Positions 1 to 7,676 are shown, numbered from the stretch's first letter. The stretch: 23,305 bases of DNA from Lachnospiraceae bacterium (GCA_900769115.1 CAAGFJ010000008.1:1-23305); one strand, 5' to 3'. Program-made: numbers and translations. The notes: generated from the letters alone by a model not told the origin.

Positions 1-15
1 CGGGTATGGCGATAA

Positions 16-256
16 GCACAGCGTAGTAGATTCTGATACAAACAGCGCGAAACACAACAACGTAAATATCGGTTGCAAGGATATAACATCTATCATAAGC
101 AGGTACTTCAGAACCGCCGGTACTTGGCGAGGTGTTTTCGAGCCTAGTATCGCTGCGTGTGATGAGTAGCGAGAGCGTGCCTGCGATGATAATGTTATAT
201 CCCAAACAAACGATTCACAATCTAATATTTCGCGCGTCCGTTCACTTACGCTGTGC
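16..256. repeat. Long imperfect palindrome made of two divergent repeat copies
   Basis: The first 110 bases resemble the right-end repeat in direct orientation and are therefore inverted relative to 160-260. Shared blocks, in order, are GCACAGCGTA (16-25, complementary to 247-256), GCGCGAAA, an ATCGGTTG-like block, GGATATAACAT and GCAGG. About 50 bases separate the two arms. This centre is itself structured, with GGTACTT occurring twice and a short ACCGCC/GGCG inverted repeat. If transcribed it could fold into one long hairpin. No gene is visible between 1 and 344. Confidence 0.65.
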
Positions 257-260
257 AAGG
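160..260 (-). repeat. About 100-bp repeat, left copy, inverted relative to the copy at the right end
   Basis: This stretch matches the reverse complement of 23207-23305 almost base for base. The outermost 25 bases are identical, and long identical blocks follow (ATGTTATATCCCAAACAA, CTAATATTTCGCGCGTCCG, CACTTACGCTGTGCAAGG). I count only a handful of substitutions and two single-base indels. It lies in non-coding DNA upstream of the FliK-like gene. The indels shift any reading frame between the two copies, so it is not a conserved coding sequence. It carries no transposase and I see no target-site duplication. It could be a dispersed intergenic repeat or MITE-like element. I do not recognise the family. 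Confidence 0.9.
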
Positions 261-344
261 GTGATAGGTCTTCAAAAATGTGGAAAAACATCCGAAATAT
301 GTATTATGAGGCAACAACACACAACGACAGAATGAGGTGATGGC

Positions 345-3300
345 ATGAATTATCAGATTAATGGAAATAACCGGGGACAGGCAACATATGGCAGCACAAG
401 TGTGAATGGCATGGCGGCTGGCAATGCCGGAATGGGTAATACAGGACAGAGTATATTTGGAAATAATCAGGTTGGAGATCTGTTGGCATGCAAGTTGGTG
501 AAGGGTGGAGAGAATCCGGTGTTGGATCTGAATGGGGTTCAGTTGCAGACAAAGGCAACGGAAGAACTGGCAGATGCACAACCGGGCGATACGATATACC
601 TGAAGATCCAACAGGCGGATGTATCGAAGGTATCTTTGAAGATAGTAGGTGTACAGCAGCAGGGAGAGAATGCGAATCTGGCGGCAACAACCAGTGCACA
701 GGTAATGCAGAATACAGAACAGATATCTGATATGATCAAAGATAATTTAGATGGTGCGTTGGATGAAGAGAAGGCAAAGGAGAATCAGAAAGAGATTCTT
801 CGCAGTCTGAGTACAGAGGAGATTACCAGGCTCCGCATGATGCAGATTGATGTCAGCAATGCAACGTTGTCCGATCTGATGGGAATGGTAATCACGATTC
901 GTTCGGGAGAACATCAGGATGAAGTCAACGAGCAGATTGGCGATATTGTGAAAGAGACGATTGGTAAGCTGCGGAATACGATGATCGGAGCAGAGCCATA
1001 CCGGGGAATGCCGGCTACTGCAGATGCAGGAGCAGATTCTGTATTAAATGAAAGCAATCCGATAGAGGCAGCACCGGATAGCGGTTCTGCCAACATTTCA
1101 ACAGAAGAAAGGATTTCGGCAGCATCGGGCGCAAACCGTCCGGGTGTAAGCCGTCTGAACAGTGAAGGATATGTGGTCAATGTGCCATACACACAGACTA
1201 CTCCGGCATCTCAGAATACAGTCCGGGAAGAGAGTGCAGAGCAATCACAGGAGAGTATACATATCAGTGATGAGCAGATGATCTATATGATCAAGAATGA
1301 TATGGATTTCACAGTTGCGAATGTGGAGCTTTCCCATAACAGTGTCAATGCAGACAGTCCGGCGAAAGAGCAGCCGTTAGATCCGCAGGTGTGGAATGAC
1401 ATCTATCCACAGGTGACAGCAGTTATTGAAGCGGCGGGCATGTCGGTGACCGAGCAGAGTCTTTCCGGAGCAAAATTTATGCTGCAGCATGAACTACCGG
1501 TTACAGTAGATTCCCTTCGCATGTATATGTCGGTACAGGCGCTCAATCAGAGAGGATTACAGGAAGGACAGTTAGAAGCTAATATTGAGGAGCAGGTGGC
1601 GATTGGGAATCCGCCAGAGCAGGCGAGAGTGAGTGGAAGTACGCTTCGGGAACGTGCAAACCAGTTAGTGGAGAAGGTACAGACGATTACGACATTCGCA
1701 GTAGATGCAGCAGCGACTCAGGGTAAACCGTTGACGATTTCTTACTTGTATAACAGTACTATGCGGAATATGAACACAAGAGCGAATCACCGCCCGGTTA
1801 ATGCTGGTATGGAAGGTGCGAGTCTTTCTTTGAGCGGTGAAGGAGCAAATGCAGCAGGTGCGATGTTTTCCGGTCATCCGGCGGCAATCACGGCAAGACG
1901 TCAGTTGGAGGAGATCCGGCTTGCCATGACAGTGGAGGCGGCAACCCGGCTTGTGCGGCAGGATATTAATATCGATGCCAAGCCGCTTTCGCATGTGGTG
2001 GAGGCATTGAAAGATCAGGAGTCAGAGTATTACGATACAGTAGTATCCTCACAGGACCTGCATGATATCCCGGAGGGGATTGACCTGTTAAAAGAGACTT
2101 TGAAGGAGACGGATGGTCTTAAAGATCTGCCGGCGTATGCATTAGGAGAAATGGTACGCCAACCGGCAATTACGGTAGGTGGACTGTATGATACAGCCAG
2201 CCGCATGAAAGTAACCTTGATAGGTAAGGCATATGAGACGATGATGACAAAGCCAAGAACGGATATGGGTGATTCGATCGCAGAAGCTTTTCAGAATGTG
2301 GATGCTATATTAGAAGATCTGAATTATGACAGAAATGCAGCTAATCAGCGGGCAGTCCGTATTCTGGCACACAACCAGATGGAGATTACACCGGAGAATA
2401 TTACCAGTGTGAAAGGTGCGGATGCAAAGGTACAACAGATGTTTGAGACACTTACACCACAGATTGTGCTGAACTTGATCCGGGAGAATAAGAACCCTCT
2501 CAATATGACGATAGATGGATTGAATGAGGAGATTATGCAGCAACGAGAGGTTCGGGGAATTACGGATGAGCAGAGATTTTCAGAGTTCTTGTATCAGTTA
2601 GACCAGACCGATGGAATCACACCGGAAGAACGCAAGAGTTTTATTGGAATTTACCGTCTGCTTGACAAGGTAGAAAAGTCACATGGCAAAGACATTGGTG
2701 CTGTGGTGCGTAATGGGCAGGAAGTAACACTTCAGAATCTGTTTACGGCAGATAAGAGCCGGAAAGCAAGGGGGATTGATGTGGCAGTTGATGATTCCTT
2801 TGGGGAACGGGTCGATGTGGAAGTGGATACAAAGAGTATATTAGAGCAGGTGGAGACTGCATACAACCAGACGATTTCTGGAAGCATTTTGCGTCATATA
2901 AGACCACAGATCCTGCAGAATTTAGAAGCGTTAGATTATCAGAATATGAGCCTGGAAGAACTGGATTCCCTGATTAAGGCATCCGATATATGGGAGATGG
3001 AGAGAGGTATGTCCGAAGAACTTTCGCGAACGCTTTCACAGGCACTATCTTGTGAAGAGGATGTAGCCATGATGTTAGAGGCAAATGATATGCCGTCGAC
3101 AGTGACGAATATTCTGGCGGCACAGCAGGTTATGTATGGCAAAGATGGTGTGTTCGGCATGATCCGCGACATGAAACAGGGATTGCCGCAGGAGGCAAGG
3201 AAAAAGGTGACGGATGCGGAAAGTCAGATCCTGGATCATCTGGAAGGTAAACAGGATGTATTATATGGTTTGGAGAATGTCCGGGCGGCATTATCCGAGC

Positions 3301-3803
3301 AGGTGCATAGCAAAGAGGCAGATGGAACGATTACGGCGATGGATATTCAGGCGCTTAAGTTTCTGAATGCCGGAATGCCGATTGCAATGCGTGCAGTGGA
3401 GCAGGATGTATTTCAGGTGCCGTTGGTGGTAGATGGAAAGGTCAGCATTATGAAGGTGTCTCTGTTACAGGATGGTGAGCATGCAGGAGAGATTACGGCG
3501 ACTATGGATACAGCAAGGTATGGAGGATTGGAAGCATTTATTCATGTGGAAAATGATCAGTTAGAGGGCTACATGATGGTTGAGGATGAGGCCGGACAGC
3601 ACTGCTTAGAAGAAAATGAGCTGACAATACGTTCTGTCTTTGCAAAGATTGGAATGGAAGTGCGGGACTTACGGCTGGATGGTACGAAACCGGTACAATA
3701 TGGTGGTGTTTCGGGTGAAAAGGTATCGACCAGTCAGTTATACAAAGTGGCAAAGCAGCTTATGGTGGCTATTAAGTTGACAGGGATAATCGCCGATAAG
3801 TAA
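345..3803 (+). CDS. Large FliK-like flagellar hook-length-control protein (DUF6240 type)
   Basis: This 1152-residue protein has no signal peptide or membrane segment. The start ATG follows GAGGTGATG with suitable spacing. The N-terminal 40 residues are rich in Asn, Gly and Gln and look disordered. The long middle (about 150-1010) is acidic and helical with no motif I can name. Residues from about 1018 to 1110 resemble the folded C-terminal domain of FliK: a beta-rich segment around FQVPLVVDGKV, then GLEAFIHVENDQLEGYM, then a helix containing ENELTIRSVFAKIGMEV and a final strand VRDLRLDG. FliK proteins measure hook length and switch export specificity. That role here is inference from the C-terminus and from flagellin lying directly downstream. 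At 1152 residues it is far longer than typical FliK. I recall similar Lachnospiraceae proteins annotated as DUF6240, which I cannot verify. Its last codons double as the sigma-28 promoter of the next gene. Confidence 0.65.
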   Translation: MNYQINGNNRGQATYGSTSVNGMAAGNAGMGNTGQSIFGNNQVGDLLACKLVKGGENPVLDLNGVQLQTKATEELADAQPGDTIYLKIQQADVSKVSLKIVGVQQQGENANLAATTSAQVMQNTEQISDMIKDNLDGALDEEKAKENQKEILRSLSTEEITRLRMMQIDVSNATLSDLMGMVITIRSGEHQDEVNEQIGDIVKETIGKLRNTMIGAEPYRGMPATADAGADSVLNESNPIEAAPDSGSANISTEERISAASGANRPGVSRLNSEGYVVNVPYTQTTPASQNTVREESAEQSQESIHISDEQMIYMIKNDMDFTVANVELSHNSVNADSPAKEQPLDPQVWNDIYPQVTAVIEAAGMSVTEQSLSGAKFMLQHELPVTVDSLRMYMSVQALNQRGLQEGQLEANIEEQVAIGNPPEQARVSGSTLRERANQLVEKVQTITTFAVDAAATQGKPLTISYLYNSTMRNMNTRANHRPVNAGMEGASLSLSGEGANAAGAMFSGHPAAITARRQLEEIRLAMTVEAATRLVRQDINIDAKPLSHVVEALKDQESEYYDTVVSSQDLHDIPEGIDLLKETLKETDGLKDLPAYALGEMVRQPAITVGGLYDTASRMKVTLIGKAYETMMTKPRTDMGDSIAEAFQNVDAILEDLNYDRNAANQRAVRILAHNQMEITPENITSVKGADAKVQQMFETLTPQIVLNLIRENKNPLNMTIDGLNEEIMQQREVRGITDEQRFSEFLYQLDQTDGITPEERKSFIGIYRLLDKVEKSHGKDIGAVVRNGQEVTLQNLFTADKSRKARGIDVAVDDSFGERVDVEVDTKSILEQVETAYNQTISGSILRHIRPQILQNLEALDYQNMSLEELDSLIKASDIWEMERGMSEELSRTLSQALSCEEDVAMMLEANDMPSTVTNILAAQQVMYGKDGVFGMIRDMKQGLPQEARKKVTDAESQILDHLEGKQDVLYGLENVRAALSEQVHSKEADGTITAMDIQALKFLNAGMPIAMRAVEQDVFQVPLVVDGKVSIMKVSLLQDGEHAGEITATMDTARYGGLEAFIHVENDQLEGYMMVEDEAGQHCLEENELTIRSVFAKIGMEVRDLRLDGTKPVQYGGVSGEKVSTSQLYKVAKQLMVAIKLTGIIADK
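3773..3799 (+). promoter_or_regulatory. Sigma-28 promoter of flagellin, inside the upstream coding sequence
   Basis: TAAG at 3773-3776 is followed after 15 bases by a perfect GCCGATAA at 3792-3799. The sigma-28/sigma-D consensus is TAAA, 14-16 bases, then GCCGATAA or GCCGATAT. The -10 element forms the codons for Ala-Asp-Lys just before the stop of the upstream gene. Transcription would start near 3806, leaving an untranslated leader of about 85 bases before the flagellin start. Confidence 0.8.
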
Positions 3804-3805
3804 AG

Positions 3806-3891
3806 TAGAGGATATGGAGATCCGGTAGAAAAGACGGCTGGTGCGAAAAAGGATGTTTGAACCGCTGTAACATAAAAAATGAGGTGACTAT
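3806..3891 (+). promoter_or_regulatory. Flagellin mRNA leader with GGA motifs (possible CsrA sites)
   Basis: The leader contains AAAAAGGATGTT at 3846-3857, which matches the ARGGAUGU core of the known CsrA-binding consensus. Further upstream, GGATATGGAGATCC (about 3810-3823) can place a GGA in the loop of a short hairpin. The ribosome binding site is GAGGTGA at 3881-3887. In Bacillus subtilis, CsrA represses hag through two such sites and FliW relieves it. Neither csrA nor fliW is in this window, so the regulatory role is inference. Confidence 0.4.
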
Positions 3892-5286
3892 ATGCGATTG
3901 AATCATAACGCACTAGCGTATACAGCGAATAATAATCTGAATACAATCAATAACAATCTGACCAAGGCAATGCAGAGACTTTCTTCCGGATATAAGATCA
4001 ATAAGTCTTCGGATGATCCGGCGGCGAAAGCCATTTCCCAGAGAATGGAGGCGCAGCTTCGCGGACTTTCGAAAGCGGTAGATAATTCCAATGATGGCAT
4101 TTCCTTAATCCAGACAGCGGAGGGTGCATTGGATGAAGTACATTCTATTCTGGCGCGTATCCGTGAATTGGCAGTACGTGGAGCCAATGAAGTATATGCC
4201 GAGGAAGACAAGGATGCAATGCAGGATGAGATCAGACAGCTGCAGGATGAGCTGGATCGTATTTCGGATACAACGGAATTTAACGGACGTAAGCTGCTGA
4301 ATGGAGAATTGAATAAGAAAGGTTATGTGGATACAGAAGGACTTTCCATTGTAGAGATTGGTGGAGATATTGAACCAGGTGAGTATGGAATTACGGTGAC
4401 ACAGACAGGAACACAAGCGGCTTCCGGCATTACCCCGATTGCAGGAGGAACGGTAGTTACCAAAGCACAGGAAGGTACGCTTCGGATTAATGATTTTGAG
4501 ATTGAGATCAGAGAAGGTATGACAGCGGATGAGGTTAATGAGAAGATCCGTAATGCAGCAGCTAAGATTGGGATTGATTATAATTCGCAGACAGGTTCGT
4601 TAGTGACACAGCAATATGGTAAGAGCCAGTCTATCACGGTGAAAGCAGGTACGGATGGCTTAAGAGATCTGATCGGTGGAGATAAGAAGACGGTATATGG
4701 AACGGATGCAAAGGCTGAATTCCAGTTATCTGGTGGCAAGAGGGTTGGCTTTGCGGATACAGCAACGATTGATACGGAAGGCAACCGGATTACAGTAACC
4801 GATAAGAATGGGTTTAAGATGGTTTATGATGCAGAGCTTGACAGTCCGGCAGCGGGAGTGGGAGATGCAACAATAACGGTGCTTTCGGCAGGGCCGATGG
4901 TATTACAGATTGGTAATAACGAGGGACAGACGGTTCAGATCAATATTAGCAAGACCACGGCAGAGTCCCTGGAGATCGATCATATCAATGTATATACCAA
5001 TGCATATGCGCAGGATGCGATTGAGAGGATAGATAATGCAGTTGCTAAGATTTCCGGTATCCGTTCAGCACTTGGTGCATATCAGAACCGGTTAGATCAT
5101 ACGGTGAATAATCTTGAGACGGCCGATGAGAATCTGACAAGTGCCGTATCAAGAATTCGTGATACAGATATGGCAGAAGAGATTACAGAATACACGCAAC
5201 AGAATGTGTTAAGCCAGAGTGCATTGCAGATGCTTGTGAAGTCCAATGCAAGACCGGAAGGACTTCTTCAATTATTCCAGAGATAA
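3892..5286 (+). CDS. fliC: Flagellin, filament subunit
   Basis: This 464-residue protein has the classic flagellin layout. The N-terminal D0/D1 (about 1-165) carries LNTINNNLTKAMQRLSSGYK, SSDDPAAKAISQRM, GISLIQTAEGALDE, RIRELAVRGANE and TTEFNGRKLLNG. A variable centre follows, with a Flagellin_IN-like repeat at about 194-260 (GTLRINDFEIEIREGMTADE onward). The C-terminal D1/D0 (about 375-464) includes RIDNAVAKISGIRSALGAYQ, NRLDHTVNNL, RIRDTDMAEE and LSQSALQML. The RELAV and E-I-R-Q-L-Q-DELDRI segments correspond to the D1 surface recognised by TLR5 in other flagellins, so that epitope appears kept. The extreme C-terminus (RPEGLLQLFQR) departs from the common end. The gene has its own sigma-28 promoter and a strong terminator. 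The subunit is exported by the flagellar type III apparatus, so no signal peptide is expected. Confidence 0.97.
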   Translation: MRLNHNALAYTANNNLNTINNNLTKAMQRLSSGYKINKSSDDPAAKAISQRMEAQLRGLSKAVDNSNDGISLIQTAEGALDEVHSILARIRELAVRGANEVYAEEDKDAMQDEIRQLQDELDRISDTTEFNGRKLLNGELNKKGYVDTEGLSIVEIGGDIEPGEYGITVTQTGTQAASGITPIAGGTVVTKAQEGTLRINDFEIEIREGMTADEVNEKIRNAAAKIGIDYNSQTGSLVTQQYGKSQSITVKAGTDGLRDLIGGDKKTVYGTDAKAEFQLSGGKRVGFADTATIDTEGNRITVTDKNGFKMVYDAELDSPAAGVGDATITVLSAGPMVLQIGNNEGQTVQINISKTTAESLEIDHINVYTNAYAQDAIERIDNAVAKISGIRSALGAYQNRLDHTVNNLETADENLTSAVSRIRDTDMAEEITEYTQQNVLSQSALQMLVKSNARPEGLLQLFQR

Positions 5287-5290
5287 AAAG

Positions 5291-5338
5291 ACATCCGTTT
5301 GCTGCTTTTAATGAGAGAAGCGGCAGGCGGATGTTTTT
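5291..5338. terminator. Bidirectional terminator between flagellin and the FliD-like gene
   Basis: ACATCCG (5291-5297) pairs with CGGATGT (5328-5334), and the stem continues inward through imperfect GCTGCTT/AAGCGGC pairing. A T-run follows on the plus strand (5334-5338). On the minus strand the same stem is followed by CTTTTT. It therefore serves both convergent genes; the stop codon of the minus-strand gene lies at its edge. Confidence 0.88.
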
Positions 5339-6599
5339 ATGCGTAGTCATTAAATAGAAGCCCTGAGTACTTGGAGGGAAGGTATGGATTCGGGTAGTTG
5401 TTGGTTGTATTTGGATATGTGACAACTACTTTGTCGATATAGTCAAGCGGGTTGAGGATCATTTTCTCTGTTACCCGGTGGATGTCTGTGCGGAAGCCGG
5501 ACAAGTCCTGATCAAATAGTTTCTTAATCTGTAATGGATCGGCATCTTCGGAACGGTTCAGGTAGCCATCTTCGTCTGTATGAATCCCAGCTTGTGTCAG
5601 GACTTCCTGATGGCGTCGGGTGATGCCGGTGATATCATGGAACAGGCGGCTGGCACCCTTTTGCTGAAAGCCATTCCGGGCAATATCAATCAGATCATTG
5701 TACGAAGCCAGAAAATTGTCTAATTTGTCGGCAATCTTATCTTCGTCCGGTGTCAGATAGACAGTGACTGGGGAATCAGAAGTGGTGAGCAGGTCAATAT
5801 CTAAGGAATGATTCAGAGAGATACGGTTACTTGTAGATGTATGTTCTGTATCATTGATCCGGAACTGTGCATTTGCCGGCATAGTGTCTATCTGATCGAG
5901 CCCAAGGGCAGTTGTTATATCATTATCAATGTAGGTCTCATCAAAATGAAAACGCAGATTATTGTCATCCGGGATTCCAATCTCGTCAGAACGTAATACA
6001 AGAGCACTGGTCCCGTCAATCCGGTTATTCCGGATGGATGCATGGATGCCAATGTGATTACTGTTGATAGAGTCTGCCAGGTTGCGTTGAATCTGTTGGT
6101 TTGTATCGCTGTTGTTGATCTTCAGGTTGAATGTATATTGGTTCTGCCCGGTTGCAATTCCCAAAGAATAATTGCCGGGAGCAAAGGAAGATTCTCCAAT
6201 CGGCAGATAGGTACCAACATTAACCTGTCCGGTCGCAAGCTGGTCGACCTGAATGGACAGTTTGTCCGGAAGATCATCTGGGGATTGACCGTGCAGATTG
6301 GCATATAATACACTTTCGTTGGAGGAAATAGCCTTCATCTCGTTATGGATATCAGCACTGCTGCTTAGAGATTCGCTGTCGTTCTCAAGGGACATGGCAG
6401 CCTCCTTGATGCCAATGGCATACGTCTGAACCACATTAGAGAAGGTAAACTTGTAGAATGGTGAATGCTGGTTCTGCTTAATGATATTCTGATATATGCT
6501 TTTTAGTTCGTCTTTCTTACGGGAGTTAGAACGGAAATTCTCTTTGGGAATAACCATCTGACCACTATAATGTTGGTATACATTACTCAAATTCAACAT
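5337..6599 (-). CDS. Divergent FliD-like filament cap protein
   Basis: The product is about 420 residues. Two starts are possible. The ATG at 6605 lies only 3 bases after AGGAGG (6609-6614 on the complement), while the ATG at 6599 lies 9 bases after it, so I prefer 6599. FliD-type features, numbered from the longer start, are LSIQVDQLATGQV at about 116-128, and a Flagellin_IN-like stretch with NLADSINSNHIGIHASI and LVLRSDEIG at about 175-210. Next come LGLDQ with NAQFRINDTEHTSTSNRIS at about 245-263 (the family's sequence that reads NA.F.VNG...SSSN), and DKLDNFLASYNDLIDIAR at about 293-310. It ends in PYLPSKYSGLLFNDYA. The canonical FliD N-terminus (GSGLDTDSIV type) is not evident and the protein is shorter than usual, so it may be a paralogue rather than the main cap. 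FliD caps the filament tip and folds incoming flagellin, which fits its place opposite the flagellin gene. Confidence 0.8.
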   Translation of the reverse strand: MLNLSNVYQHYSGQMVIPKENFRSNSRKKDELKSIYQNIIKQNQHSPFYKFTFSNVVQTYAIGIKEAAMSLENDSESLSSSADIHNEMKAISSNESVLYANLHGQSPDDLPDKLSIQVDQLATGQVNVGTYLPIGESSFAPGNYSLGIATGQNQYTFNLKINNSDTNQQIQRNLADSINSNHIGIHASIRNNRIDGTSALVLRSDEIGIPDDNNLRFHFDETYIDNDITTALGLDQIDTMPANAQFRINDTEHTSTSNRISLNHSLDIDLLTTSDSPVTVYLTPDEDKIADKLDNFLASYNDLIDIARNGFQQKGASRLFHDITGITRRHQEVLTQAGIHTDEDGYLNRSEDADPLQIKKLFDQDLSGFRTDIHRVTEKMILNPLDYIDKVVVTYPNTTNNYPNPYLPSKYSGLLFNDYA

Positions 6600-6727
6600 A
6601 AACATCTACCTCCTTCCCTGGATTCAATGTACCTGTATAGAAATGCAGCAACGCTCCAATCCGTTGGAATGGCTGCATGGTATTGGATAACCTGTGATAC
6701 AAAATATCATATTGTATAGATATTTAA

Positions 6728-6756
6728 AATATAGCACAGAATACATGGAAAGTCTA
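6728..6756 (-). promoter_or_regulatory. Candidate sigma-A promoter of the FliD-like gene
   Basis: On the minus strand, TAGACT (6756-6751) is followed after 17 bases by TATATT (6733-6728). This leaves a leader of about 115 bases. That leader contains a hairpin in which ATGCAGC pairs with GCTGCAT, with an inner TCCAA/TTGGA (about 6640-6676). I found no sigma-28 -10 element here, unlike at the flagellin gene. Confidence 0.4.
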
Positions 6757-6834
6757 CACGGTTTTTCCCAAAAATCCCCTAATATTTGCAAGAAAATGGA
6801 GCTTTTTTAACTTTATTCCGCACGGGTGCAAAAG

Positions 6835-6852
6835 AGTCGCAAGCGACTTTTT
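6835..6852. terminator. Palindrome with T-run, terminator-like, no obvious parent gene
   Basis: AGTCGC (6835-6840) and GCGACT (6843-6848) form a perfect inverted repeat around AA, followed by T-rich sequence. It lies 35 bases upstream of the -35 of the L10 operon promoter. No plus-strand gene ends just upstream. It may be a leftover terminator from a gene that used to precede rplJ, or an operator. Confidence 0.5.
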
Positions 6853-6886
6853 GTTCTAGTAAATGTAAAAAAGTCAGAAATAAGGG

Positions 6887-6915
6887 TTGACACGCACGGT
6901 TCCGTGTGGTAAAGT
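6887..6915 (+). promoter_or_regulatory. Sigma-A promoter of the rplJL operon
   Basis: A perfect TTGACA (6887-6892) is followed after 17 bases by TAAAGT (6910-6915). The spacer contains the palindrome CACGG-TT-CCGTG (6895-6906). The L10 leader begins right after it. Confidence 0.8.
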
Positions 6916-6917
6916 AT

Positions 6918-7034
6918 CAAATGATGAACTGCCGAAGACAGTAGGTACCATTTGGTGTAAGCACAGCGCCTACCGAGGAAGAATCGTATGTTTGACGTTT
7001 CGCTCTATGTCTTTGGATATAGAGCTTTTCTTAT
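6918..7034 (+). promoter_or_regulatory. Ribosomal protein L10 leader (autoregulatory RNA)
   Basis: The leader carries the characteristic TGCCGAAGACAGTAGGT segment, with GTAGG (6941-6945) pairing to CCTAC (6969-6973), followed by CGAGGAAGAA. This matches the L10 leader of Firmicutes, which binds the L10(L12)4 complex and controls rplJ and rplL expression. A terminator hairpin follows (GCTCTAT at 7002-7008 with ATAGAGC at 7019-7025, 10 pairs including one G-U, then TTTTCTT). It ends well before the rplJ ribosome binding site, consistent with control by attenuation. Confidence 0.88.
7002..7032 (+). terminator. Attenuator at the end of the L10 leader
   Basis: A 10-pair stem with loop TTTG (7012-7015) is followed by TTTTCTTAT. 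It lies about 70 bases before the rplJ start. Regulated termination here would let free L10-L12 limit its own operon. Confidence 0.8.
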
Positions 7035-7098
7035 ATTAGGAAAGCGGTTAGAGGTTCGATGTCGCGCAGTCATTAGTTTTATAAGGAGGCGCAATACG

Positions 7099-7599
7099 AT
7101 GGCAAAGATTGAATTAAAGCAACCAATCGTTGAGGAGATCAAAGCTCAGCTTCAGGACGCAAAGTCAGCAGTAATCGTAGACTATCGTGGTCTTACTGTA
7201 GAGCAGGATACCAGACTTCGTAAGGAGTTAAGAGAAGCAGGTATCGCTTACAAAGTATACAAGAACACAATGGTTAAGTTTGCTATTGAAGGTACAGAAT
7301 TTGAGTCTTTGAAAGATGATCTGGAAGGACCTAATGCAATCGCTATCTCTAAGGATGATGCAACAGCACCAGCAAGAATTCTTGCTAAGTTTGCTAAGAC
7401 TGCTGAAGCATTAGAGATCAAGAGTGGTGTAGTTGAGGGAACTTACTATGACCAGGCAGGAATCCAGGCAATTTCCAGCATCCCTTCAAGAGAAGAGTTA
7501 CTTTCCAAGTTACTTGGAAGTATTCAGTCACCTATCGCAAACTTTGCAAGAGTTATCAAACAGATTGCAGAGCAGCAGGACGGTGCAGCAGAGGCATAA
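7099..7599 (+). CDS. rplJ: 50S ribosomal protein L10
   Basis: L10 anchors the dimers of L7/L12 to the base of the ribosomal stalk. The 166-residue product starts MAKIELKQPIVEEI and contains SAVIVDYRGLTVEQDTRLRKEL and YKVYKNTMVKFAI, typical of the family's N-terminal domain. The C-terminal helix (about 135-160, LLGSIQSPIANFARVIKQI) is the binding site for L12 dimers. The reading frame is open upstream to 6988, but that stretch is the leader and attenuator. The ATG at 7099 has AAGGAGG (7083-7089) at 9 bases and gives the usual family length. It is the first gene of the rplJ-rplL operon. Confidence 0.97.
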   Translation: MAKIELKQPIVEEIKAQLQDAKSAVIVDYRGLTVEQDTRLRKELREAGIAYKVYKNTMVKFAIEGTEFESLKDDLEGPNAIAISKDDATAPARILAKFAKTAEALEIKSGVVEGTYYDQAGIQAISSIPSREELLSKLLGSIQSPIANFARVIKQIAEQQDGAAEA

Positions 7600-7632
7600 T
7601 AAGTATGCGGTATGCAGCGGGCTATTATGTAG

Positions 7633-7676
7633 CCTGAGTTACTGACACAGAGTGTCACACATGTAGTTTGACTACA
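7633..7676 (+). other. Two tandem small hairpins between rplJ and rplL
   Basis: TGACAC (7633-7638) pairs with GTGTCA (7642-7647), and TGTAGT (7662-7667) pairs with ACTACA (7671-7676); each has a 3-base loop. No T-run follows, so these are unlikely to be terminators. They may shape mRNA processing, or translation of rplL, whose product is needed in several copies per L10. A TATAAT at 7678 lacks a -35 at the right distance. Confidence 0.5.

Noticed and set aside
8..15. GGCGATAA as a sigma-28 -10 element near the left edge
   Set aside because: The -35 position would be outside the window, it lies over 300 bases from the next gene and falls beside the repeat; it cannot be supported.
271..307. 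Promoter for the FliK-like gene near TCCGAAAT or TATTAT
   Set aside because: Neither has an acceptable -35 partner at the right spacing; the promoter of this gene remains unidentified, possibly within or upstream of the repeat.
132..335. 67-residue open frame on the plus strand at the left end
   Set aside because: It lies across the repeat, has no ribosome binding site, and the single-base indels between the two repeat copies break the frame in the other copy.
6988..7098. N-terminal extension of L10 in the open frame
   Set aside because: These codons are the L10 leader and attenuator; the ATG at 7099 has an ideal AAGGAGG and gives the normal family length.
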